Source: Kappaphycus alvarezii | Taxonomy: Eukaryota; Rhodophyta; Florideophyceae; Gigartinales; Solieriaceae | NCBI GenBank assembly: GCA_002205965.3 | Contig: NADL03000501.1 | Location: 496,001-560,000, forward strand | Length of the DNA: 64,000 bases | Direction: 5' to 3' | Shown: positions 22,070-33,369 of the stretch, piece after piece | Position numbering within the stretch: position 1 is the first letter of the stretch | Layout of the letters: each line of letters begins with the position of its first letter | Translations under genes and position numbers: made by a program | The notes under the pieces: generated by a model | Told to the model about the DNA's origin: nothing | The model's database searches: none | The model's input: only the letters and a program-made list of their open reading frames with translations

Positions 22070-22789
22070 TGATAGGGGTAAATCGGCGGGGGAAGAGATC
22101 TTCAGAACCAATTGCCCTGGGAAGGAGGTGTTGAGAGCGACAAAAGTGCTACCGTGGTATTGTTGAACGAACAAAAGGGAGTATATATAGAAGAGAGTTG
22201 AGAAAGCTAAAAGCAAGTATAAAAGGGGCAGGGTCTACCACTGACGCTCTGCGACTAGCGTAAGAAAAAGTTTTCTTGGGTCTGAAGTTGACTCTCAACT
22301 TCCTACTACTCGGGACTTGGCTTGAAGTTGTCTGCCAACTTGCTTCACCTCCACTAAAGGAAGCAGTTTACTCGGCTTATATAGATCTTTTGGCTACCCT
22401 AAAAGTCTCAAACAAACATACTAATAACCATAAAATGTATTCACGGTAATCGTGTGAACCAGAGAGACTATTAGAAGATATTTCCTCAAGGTAAATATCT
22501 AGGTGCCATACCCATGCCAGCCACCCATCGGCCAGGGGTGGGAATTGATGTGGCCATTATATAGACTTTCAGAGCTACTTGTAGTATCACCCACAACCTG
22601 GAACTGTACTGACATCTACTATGACAGCGTGTCCTAAAATGAAAAAATCAACCGACGAATTTGCCACACTCACCCAAATTAAAAATATCTTGCAAATTCA
22701 AAAACTGTAAAAATATCTTCCCAATTCCGATACTGTATACAATCATGGTCCTCATCTAGATTTTTTTGTGTGCGAATTTGCGCACATCA
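22070..22789 (-). repeat. Gypsy 3' LTR
   Basis: 720 bp, with TGATAGGGG at one end and CACATCA at the other on the plus strand, hence matching TGAT/ATCA termini. On the minus strand the purine-rich GAGCGAGAGGGCG ends right at its upstream border (22790-22802) and may serve as polypurine tract. Confidence 0.93.
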
Positions 22790-22822
22790 CGCCCTCTCGC
22801 TCAAGACGAACGTCCCGACTCG

Positions 22823-23959
22823 TCACTGCTCTTCTTCTGCTTCCGTTAGTGTTCGCTGTCTTATTGATAAAATGTATGGTCTCTCAAACGGGTACGGATG
22901 CAACTGATTACCAATATGATGCTCTAAAAAGTAGGTTCGCATTACTGGTACCTCACTTTGTAGCATAGCCTCATATATTGGTTTGATCACATCGAGGTGG
23001 GGTTGAATACATTCTTCTTCCGTGACTCTTCCGAATCTTCCAAGAGTGAAAAAATATATGTGATATGCAAACTCTTCTGGAAGATGCCGGAGGAATGGAT
23101 GCCGATAAGAAAAGAAGACGCGCATCATCAAGAACGAATCTTCGTAAGATAAGTGCGGTCCATGTAGCGCCCTAAAACATAAACAGATGCTTATCATGAA
23201 ATAAGAAATGACCTGCGCATCGTTCGCATCCTCGGAGATATTGCGCAGCCAAAAAGATAATCTTCTTCTTCCGACTGTATGCTGTGCATGGTTGTGAAGG
23301 AGAGCTAGAGATGAAGTTGTGGTGGACGGTCCCGATGAATGGCCGCGACCAGCTCCTGACGTACTGGGACCTGCACGAGGTCCTCTCGGGGGACGACCGG
23401 AACCTCTTCTGGGCGGGTTGTTGTCTCCTGAAGGTCCTCCTCTGGTCATCATCACTGCTTCAGGAGGATCCTCGCCGCCTCCAACGTTCCCAATTTGTGG
23501 CGGAGAAACGTAAGGTTCCCATAGAGGATACGGGACCAGTCTGTATTCCATATCCGGGGTAAGGCGTAACCTCTCAGTCGCACATCTTGGTTGTTCTTGA
23601 GAAATACGTAAATTGGACGGATAATATTCAGATACGTTTGCGACAAGTCTCCAGCAGCTACCATTCCATATCTTCCTATAGAGTAATGATATATTACCTC
23701 CACAAACTCTGGACCTGCTTCCGTGAACCTTCCGTTTTGGAATGAAAATAGAACTCTTATTAATAGTCGGAAATCTTCTTCAGGTAGCAATGGTCCGTTC
23801 AACGTACGAAAACATAGGCATATATTAATGTAGAAATGGATGATTACGTGGAGTTCGTAGTAGTCCCGCGTAATCGAGATGATCCATTCCCAGGCCCTTT
23901 TTCCTCCCATAGGAATCATTCTATAGTTAAAGATGAGTATGCCCCGTGGTTGCGCATAG
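22823..23959 (-). CDS. Post-integrase region with two related copies of an unknown domain
   Basis: After integrase the same frame continues into domain 1 (about 23905-23545): ICLCFRTLNGPLLPEEDF, LLIRVLFSF, EFVEVIYHYSIGRYG, NIIRPIY. The frame shifts by one base near 23545. The continuation (MEYRLVPYPLWEPYV) leads into a linker of about 90 residues rich in Gly, Pro, Arg and Ser (PRRGSGRPPRGPRAGPST). Domain 2 follows (about 23260-22880): ICLCFRALHGPHLSYED, MMRVFFSY, EFAYHIYFFTLGRFG, DVIKPIY, then HPYPFERPYIL. The two domains align end to end, including the PYP...PY tail, so this is an internal duplication. No membrane segment typical of an envelope protein and no chromodomain is evident. I do not recognise the fold or function. 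Confidence 0.7.
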
Positions 23960-25656
23960 TCCTGTGTGAGAAGGAATTCTTCAGGCCTCTGATGGTAAGG
24001 GACCAGACGACGTGCATGGATGGCCCTCCTTGATCTCTTCCCTGAGCTTGAACAGAGCTGATAGTGCGGGTGTCTTTCCTCCGTGACGATGCAAGGGTTC
24101 GAGTACTTGGTTTGGAAGGCCGGCCACTTCACAGCCTGCTGCATTGCTTTTCCATGTACTACAAGTACTTTAGAGCCAACTGAAAAGGTTCTGACTGCAG
24201 GTTCTGCATCCTTATTTCTTGTCTGTGTTAGCGCGCGGTGTGATCTCCAGCCTTCGGTGGCCAGTAGTTCAACTTCCCTACTCTCTTCATCGATAATATT
24301 TGTTTCCATGTCTCTCTGTAACATTCTAGGAGCCCTTCCGTACATTAGCTCGAATGGTGAGCGTCCATTTCTTCCTCTTCTTCGACGGTAGCCGTATAAC
24401 ACTTTTGGTAAGGCATCTTCCCACTGGATTTCATTCTCCAACATAGTTTTCGATATTGCTCGTTTGATGGTTCCAACCATCCTCTCCGCTTTCCCGTTGG
24501 ACATAGGAGCGTATGCGAGAACGGTCTTCAGCTGAATCCCTTTCTCTTCCAAAAAACGAAGCAGTGAAGTTGCAGTAAAACAAAGGGCGTTATCCGAGAT
24601 GATCCTTTTTGGAAGACCAAACGGTTCAATTATTTCTTTTTCGATGAATCTCAGTACCACCTCAGCATTTGCCTCCTCGACTGCAACTGCTATTGGCCAT
24701 CCAGTAAGATGTTCCACCCCTATAAGGAGATATTTGTTTCCGGAAGAAGTTTCCTTGAACGGGCCCGCGAAGTCAATTGAGAAGGTTTCAAAGAGACCGG
24801 AAACTGGAAAACTTAGAGTTGTCTTATACTTCCGTATTGGAGTGAATTTTTGGCAGTTGTCGCAGCTTTTCACGAAATTATAGACGTCCTTATGGATACC
24901 GGGCCACCAGAATCTCTCAGTTACGAATTTTTTGGTTGTTTCGAGATCCCAATGCCCTAGCTCATCATGGAAAGTCCTCAAGATCTTCATTCTTTCTTTC
25001 AAAGGGGCCACTAGTCGGGGACCGGCTTTAGTGTGCCGGAAGAGTTTCCCATTCCACAATGTAAAAGCCTTTTGATTCCTGCGTACCCAATTTCTGTGTT
25101 CAAGATCAACCTTTCTCATTTCTAGTCCATCGAGGAATTTGATCAGTCCGTGAATATTAGCTTCGTACTCGTTATCGTTCGGCAACTGCAACTCGGCGAC
25201 TCCGACGATGTCCTCCGAAGCTTTTTCATTTGGAATCAGTGCGTCCCTCAAGCGGGATAGGTAATCGGCAGGCTGATTATTGCGTCCGGGTCTATACACA
25301 ATTTCAAACCGATATTCTGCGAAAATGTCGAGCCATCGGGCCAAGCGGTGATGTACATCCTTCTTTTGGAATGCTGTTTTAAGTGCCTGGTGATCAGTTA
25401 TCAAGACAAATTTCTCGAGTGATAAAAGGTATACGCGAAACTTTTTCAGCGCGAAGACGACAGCTAGCGCTTCTTTCTCGCAGACTGAGTATCTCTTTTC
25501 CGCATCATTCAGAGTTCGGCTTGCGAATTGAACAGGGTGTAGTCTTCCGTTTTCATCTTTTTGGGACAAAACGGCACCCAAAGACCGTTCTGAGGCATCT
25601 GTCTCCACAACGAATGGTCTCTTGAAATCTGGGTACATGAGAACTGGGGGACACAT
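23960..25656 (-). CDS. Gypsy RNase H and integrase
   Basis: The frame opens with the RNase H start PVLMYPDFKRPFVVETDASE and continues with SVCEKEALAVVFALKKFR, TDHQALKTAF and YRPGRNNQPADYLSR. Integrase follows with an HHCC zinc motif (FHDELGHWDLETTKKF ... CDNCQKF) and the D-D-E triad: SIDFAGPF, IISDNALCF and SNGKAERMVGTIKR. A C-terminal segment (GSKVLVVHGKAM ... HARRLVPYH) resembles the GPY-like tail of gypsy integrases. The frame then runs on, without stop, into the unusual region described next. No chromodomain is recognisable. Confidence 0.92.
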
Positions 25657-26591
25657 AGCTTATCTTTAAGCTCCTGAAATGCAGTTTCCATTTCCTTGTT
25701 CCAGTAAAATTTTCCGTTCTTCGTAGTGCTGGCATGTAACGGTGCTGCAGTCTTGGCGAAATCTTTGATAAATCTTCTGTAATATGAGGCCAGTCCTAAG
25801 AAGCTTCGGACCTCCGTCTTTGAAGCGGGCCTTGGTGCCAACTTTATTTTTTTCGTTTTCTCTGGATCCACTCTAATTCCCTCTTGGTCGACGATATGAC
25901 CGAGTAATTGGATAGAAGTTTTCGCAAAGAAGCATTTGCTCAACTTAATTTTCAAGCTATACTCCGATATCCTCTCCACAACTGTCTTGACGTGCGAGAT
26001 GTGCTGATCCAATGTTTCTGAGAATATGACGACATCATCGATATAGACTCTTGCGAATGGAAGTCCTTTCAAAACCTCGTTCATCATTCTTTGGAATGTA
26101 GCTGGTGCATTCATGAGACCAAAAGGCATCACTTCGAACCTGAACGTACCGGCTTTGCTGGTAAAGGTTGTTTTTTCCTTACATTTTTCATCCAATGGAA
26201 TCTGCCAATAGCCAGTGTAAAGGTCAATTGAGGTGAAATATCTCCCGTCCTTCAGGTCCTCGAGGATCTCCTCCATGTTCGGAATCGGAAATCGATCGGG
26301 TATCATTCTCTGGTTCAGTTGTCGGTAATCGACGCAAAAACGCAGCTTTCCATCCTTCTTTGGTGCGACCACAACTGGAAACGACCATGGGGATGAAACT
26401 GGTCGAATAATATCATTTTTCAGCATACTTGTAACATTTTCTGAGATAAATTGGTCATATTTTGGCGGTTGACGTCTAGGCTTGTGGTAAATCGGTTGAG
26501 TGTCGGTAAGTTCGAACGAGTGAGTAACCGGTACACTTGCTTGTCTTAAATCTGAAACGCTCCATGCAATTACTTCGGAAGATGTTAACAT
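25640..26591 (-). CDS. Gypsy reverse transcriptase
   Basis: Typical Ty3/gypsy reverse transcriptase blocks in order: SSPWSFPVVVAPKKDGKLRF, YRQLNQ, SIDLYTGYWQIPL, FEVMPFGLMNAPATFQ, the catalytic ARVYIDDVVIF (YIDD near 26040), LGHIVDQEGI and SFLGLASYYRRFI. It copies the element RNA into DNA. The frame leaves the polyprotein at about 25650, where a TGTG in place of TG (2-base insertion) separates it from RNase H. Apart from that break the domain looks intact. Confidence 0.93.
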
Positions 26592-26599
26592 GTCGGATA

Positions 26600-27095
26600 T
26601 TTTCAGTGAGGCGGGGCGGGAAGGTGCTGCACTTTTCCTTGGATTTCTGCCATTTGGCGCCCTTTTTCTTCTTGATCCTCAACCTCAATATTTTGAAGGA
26701 CCTCTTCCGTCGTGCTCACATCTTCATATATGGAATTCGACGTATTCTTATTTTCTTTGCAAAGGTAATCTTCTTTCATGCTCCGAATTCTGTCCTTTGA
26801 TTCGATATCATCGCAAAAAGAAACACATTCGGGTTTCAAACTTATCCTAGAATCCAGTCGTCATCTGTTTCAAACCCGGAATCATAATCGTCCCATGCCA
26901 TGTTCATTACCCCCGAGGGTACCCTTTTCCACTTCCGAAAGTGTTAGTTGGTTCCGAATCTTCGCTGTCATAGCTAGAAGTGAAATCTTCACTGTCCGTT
27001 TCTTTTAAATCTTCAGGATGCGTGCTTTTGTCGAAATCCAGGGGCATCTTCACGGTTCTGCCGTCAATATTAACTGAAACCATTTGGTTGCCCAA
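26600..27095 (-). pseudogene. Gypsy protease C-terminus to RT linker (frameshifted)
   Basis: Two short minus-strand frames bridge protease and reverse transcriptase. They are an acidic Asp/Ser/Glu-rich segment (27095-26907) and another acidic frame (26839-26603). They belong to the same polyprotein, but shifts near 26920 and 26600 break it. No known fold is apparent in the linker. Confidence 0.6.
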
Positions 27096-28782
27096 GTCAA
27101 TGCATGTCCTAGTCTTTCCATTGTGGGGCAGCCAATGATTGCATCGAAAGGGAGATCCGGCATGACAAGAAAGTCTACATCAACTTTAGAGTCCCCAAAG
27201 AACACGGAAACCTTGTCAACAGTGCCCATGCATTTTGAGACGGTTCCATCCGCTACAGTTATTTTTCGAGTCGTTGGAGTAATTTCGAGACCTAGATCTG
27301 TCACCAAAGTTTCTGAAATGAGGTTTGGAACAGCACCCGAATCGAAGAGAGCTTGGGTTTTCATACCCAATACTTTGACTGGTACCAGCTTAAGACGTCT
27401 TGGTGCTGTCGAGGCCGATTGAAGAAACAGTTTCTTACCCTTAGCGGACTTATTAGACCTGATAATTTTTTTGAGTTCTTTTCTCGCATCCTCTGCGTCG
27501 CCCCTCAAAAGTTGACCAAACGTTATCCCAGTTGGGGCCGATGCAAGCTCAGCCACCAAATTGTACCTCTTCACATACTCTAGTACGTCCTTAGAGATAC
27601 TCTTAACTTTCTTACTCTTTTTCGTCTTCTTGGCCGGAGTGACTCCCACTCCTGGAACAACTTGATCAGACCTCTTGGTTCGAGGAGGTACAGGTGCTGG
27701 GATATGCTCCAGCATTCCATACTCTAGCCTAGGTTTCTTCGATAAAATGTTCCCTTCCCCATCCCTTTTTGTCACATTGACTTGACTAATCTCTTCAGCG
27801 ATGGATACGTTACCGGCATCCGTCAACCTTTGATCCCTTCTATTTTGTAAGATTTTCACCTCTGGTCCTGACTCACTCCTTGCTTCCGATAAATTTGCTC
27901 TTCTGTTGTCTTTAGACCAGCAGTTACTTTCATGATGCCCATATCGACCGCACTTTGCACAACGAGTGTTTCTATGTGGATTATCAGGACACCTGTTTGC
28001 AAAGTGTCCAGGCTTGTGACAGTAAGAACAGACTTCTGCGGCCTTAGGGGCCCCAGACTGGTTCTTCTTAATGGTAAGAGTAAGGCTTTCCAACTGCGAG
28101 GTTATCATGTCAAGTCGATTATCGAATCGGGTTTCCAACCTTTCTTCCAAGTTTTTGACATCGCTCCTGACAGATTCTAATGCCGCTGCACTAGTAGCCG
28201 GCCTTTGATAATTCTTTTCAGGATGTACGATAGACATCGATGTGCGGGTTTCCCTCGGTACCTCACTCAGTGACTGAAACGTCTCCGAATTTTTGACAAA
28301 TTCTACTATGGTACCCTTCAGTTCATCAAAAGTGTGAGGGCCCTTGATGAGGAGGAAATCGGAGAGCCGCTTATCCCCCATAGCCGCCTTACGCAGCATT
28401 CCGTACTTGGCTTGGGCGTTGAACCCAGCCTTTTCATAAAGATCACACAAGTACACCAATGAGCTTAACAAATCGTCGAAGTTGAGCCGGGCCTCTATGG
28501 CGGTACGAATCATCTCATCTGGTTCTACCTCCTTAGCATACTCTTTCACAAGCCACTCACATACCTCACCGAAGTTACGCCCATTCCCGTTAAGAGACCA
28601 CCCGTCGATAAACTTGGACTTATATTTGTGCTTTGCGTCACCATGAAGATAGGCGAAGATACTTGCGGCCTTCTCTTCATCGCCCTTCTCTCGCATCACA
28701 ACGTTGACATATGTGTAAAGAAACTCCTCAACGTCTTCAGTCTTGCCCCTGTGAACGTTATACGAGCAGCGTTGAGATCCAT
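27050..28782 (-). CDS. Gypsy Gag-protease polyprotein (frameshifted)
   Basis: The frame contains a capsid-like helical region (DVEEFLYTYVNVVMREKG ... GDAKHKYKSKFIDGW), a coiled segment (LEERLETRFDNRLD) and two CCHC knuckles: CSYCHKPGHFANRC and CAKCGRYGHHESNC. A Lys-rich stretch follows, then a retroviral-type aspartic protease with DSG (ALFDSGAVPNLIS) near 27340. No ATG exists in this frame before the capsid. An ATG at 28782 in a neighbouring frame (MDLNAARITFTG) is probably the true start, with a 1-base shift after it. A second shift near 27095 separates the protease core from its C-terminal strand, which reads GNQMVSVNIDGRTVKMPL in another frame. Gag packages the RNA; protease matures the polyprotein. 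Confidence 0.9.
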
Positions 28783-28850
28783 GATTACAGAAAAGAAATC
28801 CCCCGAAGTGTTCCTTACTACTGCTCAACTCGAATACCTCGGGTGCAACC

Positions 28851-28868
28851 CCCTCCACAAGAGTACCA
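28851..28868 (-). other. Primer-binding site of the gypsy element
   Basis: Directly after the 5' LTR (minus strand) the sequence is TTTGGTACTCTTGTGGAGGG. The TGG start, two bases from the LTR, is the usual complement of a tRNA CCA end. I could not assign the tRNA. Confidence 0.55.
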
Positions 28869-28870
28869 AA

Positions 28871-29587
28871 TGATAGGGGTAAATCGGCGGGGGAAGAGAT
28901 CCTCAGAACCAATTACCCTGAGAAGGAGGTGTTGCGAGCGACAAAAGTGCTACCGTGGTATTGTTGAACGAACAAAAGGGAGTGTATATAGAAGAGAGTT
29001 GAGAAGCTACAAGCAAGTATAAAAGGGGCAGGGTCTACCACGACGCTCTGCGACTAGCGTAAGAAAAAGTTTTCTTGGGTCTGAAGTTGACTCTCAACTT
29101 CCTACTACTCGGGACTTGGCTTGAAGTTGTCTGCCAACTTGCTTCACCTCCACTAAAGGAAGCAGTTTACTCGGCTTATATAGACTTTTGGCTACCCAAA
29201 AGTCTCAAACAAACATACTAATAACCATAAAATGTATTCACGGTAATCGTGTGAACCAGAGAGACTATTAGAAGATATTTCCTCAAGGTAAATATCTAGG
29301 TGCCATACCCATGCCAGCCACCCATCGGCCAGGGGTGGGAATTGATGTGGCCATTATATAGACTTTCAGAGCTACTTGTAGTGTCACCCACAACCTGGAA
29401 CTGTACTGACATCTACTATGACAGGGTGTCCTAAAATGAAAAAATCAACCGACGAATTTGCCACACTCACCCAAATTAAAAATATCTTGCAAATTCAAAA
29501 ACTGTAAAAATATCTTCCCAATTCCGATACTGTATACAATCATGATCCTCATCTAGATTTTTTTTGTGTGCGAATTTGCGCACATCA
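28871..29587 (-). repeat. Gypsy 5' LTR
   Basis: 717 bp, about 98% identical to the other LTR by eye. Differences are single substitutions and a few 1-2 base indels, such as TATATAGATCTTTTGG against TATATAGACTTTTGG. Confidence 0.93.
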
Positions 29588-31220
29588 CAGATCTACGTTT
29601 TGGGGAGATACACGATGCACTGAGAAAGAGTGGAATAAGAGAAGGAACCAATTGGCTCGGAATGCTCTTATCGTCGCAGGTGGGTGATAATAACTGTCCG
29701 TTATATGCACTCTGTCGTGCGCTGTAGAGCTGCAGGAAGCAAATTCCTTTAAATACCAGAGGTGAAAGGGTCGTGAGTAGCTTGGTTGATCCCTACCGTT
29801 CGTGCATCGTTCCTCCTAATCATTTCCTAACTAGAATGGCTATGAATGTGAAGGAGTGTTGCTTCCATTTGCTTCCAAATGATGAAACGCGCCGCTGCAT
29901 GGACGTAATGATGTGTGCGAGTCTGAAAGACAACGGTTTGCTTTCTCAATCGGAGGTATACGATGTGAAATCGAAATCAATCCACAGTATGACTCTATCT
30001 GCAACTTATTGTTTGATCACTGTTTCAGCTCTAGTATTTCACATCGGTGTGAGGGTGCAGGGATTAGAGATGGATGAGTTGTTTTGGGAAGCCCTGAATC
30101 TCCTTGAAAATTTGCAGGACCTCATCGTCTCCACATTTTGGTGGCCTGCCGATCACTTGGATGGCAGAGACGCTTCAATGAAGGTCCGGGGCTCTCTCGA
30201 ATGGCTATCAATACTGAAAAAGAAGGCCATGCGCTATTTCTCGTCTGTAGACGCGTTCAAAAACAAGTTTATGTGCAAATGGGAAATAAGGCTGGCATTT
30301 CTCAAGTGTCGGACAAGCCTAACCTGCACAGGATGGTTGAATTATATCATTACACCCTCCTTTGCTTTGGTAATGCTCGCCACTTCATGGAGCTTGTGTT
30401 TGAAGCTGTCCACCAGCCTTTAAAAAGGTCTGTGGTGAGAAGCAACCACCATGACCCACAGCTATATGCCGTTGAACACAACCTTGCAAATGACTGGCAG
30501 GGACGGATTGGAGTTCTTCAAAATATGCTGAGGGACTCAGATGAAACGGTAGTTAGCAGAGCTGCCAGATGCCTACAAAGGCTGATGCTCGGCCGCCATG
30601 TTGCTGATCTAAATCCAGCAAATGAAGTTCATGCAAAGTTTATTGCAGATGTTGACAGGCAGTTGAAAGGTTTGTTTATTCCAGGCCTGAGGAGGGAATT
30701 GCAAGGTGATGGGAAGGTAAGTTCAAATTGGCTTAGTGGTGCCATGTGTTGAGAAGCTTCAAGACGTTTTGGAGAAGTGCGAAGTGACGACGTAGTTGTA
30801 GGAAGTGATGGATTCCTTCCTATGTCTAGCTTTGTTGCAATGGCCCAGGGCATACTGAATTGCCATTTGCCTGCCCTTAACAGAGAATTTAGATTAGAAG
30901 AAAAGGGGTCAAATTACTTACATTTGTACCTTCGTGCTAGACAAGTGCGCAATGCTGGAAGTGAGATATCGAGTAGAGTTTCAGGTTATGACATTATAGC
31001 GAAAGGGTGTGTGGTTCAGGCGTTTCTCAGCGCGCAGTATTCCACGAGAAGAATAATTTTCACAAAAGGCAGAATCGACGTTGGCGATGCTTTTGAGCAG
31101 AATCAATCGACTGAGTACTTTGCAGTTGTGGAATTTTTTCAAAGAGGGAAAAAGGATGCGTGGGCAATAGTGAACGAGTCATCAAACCGAAAGGAGTGTG
31201 AAGTTGAAGTAGGAATATAG
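29588..31220 (+). pseudogene. Transposase-like gene (possibly CACTA/Tnp2-type), 3' part
   Basis: Resumes the frame interrupted by the gypsy insertion: CAGATCTACGTTTTGGGGAG reads on as LRFGEIHDALRKSGIREG. Later frames (29773-30423, 30138-30752, 30777-31220) overlap or are offset, showing at least two frameshifts. KPNLHRMVELYHYTLLCFGNARHFMELVFEAVHQPLKR is split between frames. A block of the form LHRL.EL......G...H..EL.FE..HQPLKR is what I recall from CACTA/Tnp2-like transposases of algae; this is recollection, not a search. The C-terminal frame ends FFQRGKKDAWAIVNES, perhaps the old protein end. Confidence 0.42.
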
Positions 31221-32022
31221 AGTGTCAATAATATTCAATTGCTGATGCCGAGGGACTGCGTTCGCGGTGTTGGTATTTACCGTAACTGCGATGATCAATG
31301 CAAGTAATCCTTGAGAACAAGGTTTTCGTTCATGGTAAAAGCGTGTTAGATGGCGGTTTTATGTACGTACACGGACGGCAGGATGGATACCCCCAAAAAT
31401 GGCGTGATTACACTCGAAAGAGAAGCAATAAGCCGTGTAACCGATATTATTATTGTAGAGTGCGGTAAATTGAATTTGGAATATCTTCTTAAATCTTAAA
31501 CACCAAAAGTATAGCGAAGATATTACTATCGCAGCAAAGCAGTATTGAATAGACCTTCATAGCACAGGAACTCATGTAAACCCCGTAATGTTGCGAGAAC
31601 CCTGACAATAGTGACACTTCGAGTCTCCCAAAGAAGATGAGAACTATTAAAATAGTTAACATAAATGATGAATATTCTTGGAGCATTACATCTTAACCCA
31701 GCTAGGCAACATTCGAGTTCACATTATTTCAGTAAAAATACTGGAGGGACCTATGACTTATGGCGATTGTAGTTGTTGCTAAGTTAGCACATGCAATGCC
31801 AGTAAGATTAGGGAGTTTACGCAATGATGGTTAATTATCACGTCAGTAAAATTTTACAACAAAGCAGTGAACTGCAGAACGTAAACAAAACACCAAAACA
31901 CTATCCCCAGATGAATTACGCAGTCTCGTGTCTAATTCACTTCACTAGTATTCAAACGTTTGAGCTTGCTCTACTCAAGAGCGTTTGAAACGCGCAAACA
32001 ACCTCCGTTGTCTAACGTCTTC
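31221..32022. other. Spacer before Harbinger transposase
   Basis: AT-rich, with no gene recognised. The 5' end of the Harbinger element probably lies here, but I found no clear inverted repeat with a TTA/TAA target duplication. Confidence 0.3.
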
Positions 32023-33185
32023 ATGGCGTTTACGGCCAACTTGAAGGCTCATACCAAACAAGCAGCGCACGCCCGATTCAAAACTTGGCGCTTTCTTCTT
32101 TCCTGTATTTTGAAAAGAAGATCAAACCAGAGCACAGACACTTCACTACAAGTAGCCATGGCATTCTCCAACTTCCATACCCAGGAAAAGAACTATCAGA
32201 ATTCCCTTCGCCGCCTTCATCTGATTGCCTTCACGTCTTTTGATGACGTCTGCGCACAAATGGGAGATGGAAAGTGCCTCACTAAATTCCGTTTTAAGCG
32301 TGCAGATGTATTGATCATAGCCAAGACCATACAGCCTACTGCTATGCACACTACATCTCGTAATCGCTACAAATCTAATCAGTTACTGACGTCGTGCGTT
32401 ATTTTCAGCCGCATGGCAACGCAATATCGTTGGACTGATAGTGAGACGATTTTTCGTCGCCATGCTTCAAATTTAAGCGAGATATTCTGGGAAGGTTTGG
32501 ACTCATTTCTAGACGTGCATGTAAAACTTATTACGGGTCCACTGTTCGAGACGTTCATACAACAACATGCGGAACGATGGGCCGCTGCGGTATTCGACAA
32601 CAGGCAGGCATTGCACAATTTTGTTGGTTTTATTGACGGAACAGTCATTAAAAGTGCGCAACCTGACGACGACGGCCTTCAAAACGTAGTCTACAATGGT
32701 CACAAGATATGTCATGCTCTCAAATCGCAAGCTGTTTTTTGTCCCGACGGTATCATTCTTCATGCTGACGGTCCAGTGGAAGGCAGTCGTCACGATTAGA
32801 TTTTGTATAGCAGATCGGACCCTGATGAACAACTAGATCATGTACTTTTGCATGAAAAAGAGCAATATTGCATTTATGGCGACAGTGTTTATAACCCCCG
32901 GGAGTACCTGGAGGTTCCGTTTCAGGGTTCGGACTTGAATTGTGATCAGAGACAGTTTAAAAATCTATGGCAGGAGAGCGCATAACGGTGGAATGGATGG
33001 TCAAGCAGGTAAAGGTTTACTGGAGTACTACCGATTATTGCAGGAAAATGCGCGTGTTGCAGTCCCCCATTGGTTTTCTTTATCTTGCGGCCATGTTTCT
33101 AACTAACATGCGAACATGTTTGTATGGAAGCCAAGTCTCAAAGTAATGTTTGTGTCCCCCACCTTCTTTAGAAGCGTACATGAAC
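32023..33185 (+). pseudogene. PIF/Harbinger DDE transposase, broken
   Basis: ATG at 32023. The core of the DDE superfamily 4 nuclease is clear: NFVGFIDGTVIKSAQP (first Asp), VVYNGHKICHALKSQAVFCP, DGPVEGSRHD, then YCIYGDSVYNPREYLEVPF (second Asp) and ERITVEWMVKQVK (Glu). A stop TAG at 32797 stands where relatives have Trp (HDW), consistent with a single G-to-A change. A frameshift near 32975 separates the second Asp from the Glu, and another stop precedes the last recognisable piece, PPPSLEAYMN, at about 33155. The enzyme would cut and paste its own element; here it is dead. It is paired with the Myb-like gene downstream on the other strand. Confidence 0.85.
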
Positions 33186-33369
33186 TCCCGTGGATGGGGA
33201 ACCAATATGATCGAGGCGAAGCGGCGAGCTCAAAGTCCGCAGCGAGCGAAGGCTTTGCGAGGGGCGAAGCAACCCTCCATCATTAGACAAAACTTTTCAA
33301 GCTCAACTCGTTGTGCTTCTGCTCGCTCATGACGACATTCTTCGCCGTCTAGCTCGCGCCGTTTTTTCT

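Larger units (their letters stand above)
22070..29587 (-). mobile_element. Nearly full Ty3/gypsy LTR retrotransposon (7.5 kb)
   Basis: The element is bounded by two direct LTRs (22070-22789 and 28871-29587) that start TGAT and end ATCA, flanked by the 5-bp duplication CAGAT. Coding order on the minus strand is gag with two zinc knuckles, protease, reverse transcriptase, RNase H, integrase, which is the Ty3/gypsy order. It is followed by an unusual duplicated C-terminal region. A TGG-starting primer-binding site lies two bases inside the 5' LTR. The LTRs differ at about 15 positions by eye, so the insertion is young, yet several frameshifts disrupt the coding region. It sits inside the transposase-like gene at 20-31 kb. 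Confidence 0.95.

Noticed and set aside
22823-23551. Envelope-like gene in the gypsy element
   Set aside because: The region is in the position of an envelope gene, but it shows no signal peptide, no transmembrane anchor and no fusion-peptide-like segment. It is better described as a duplicated domain of unknown function.
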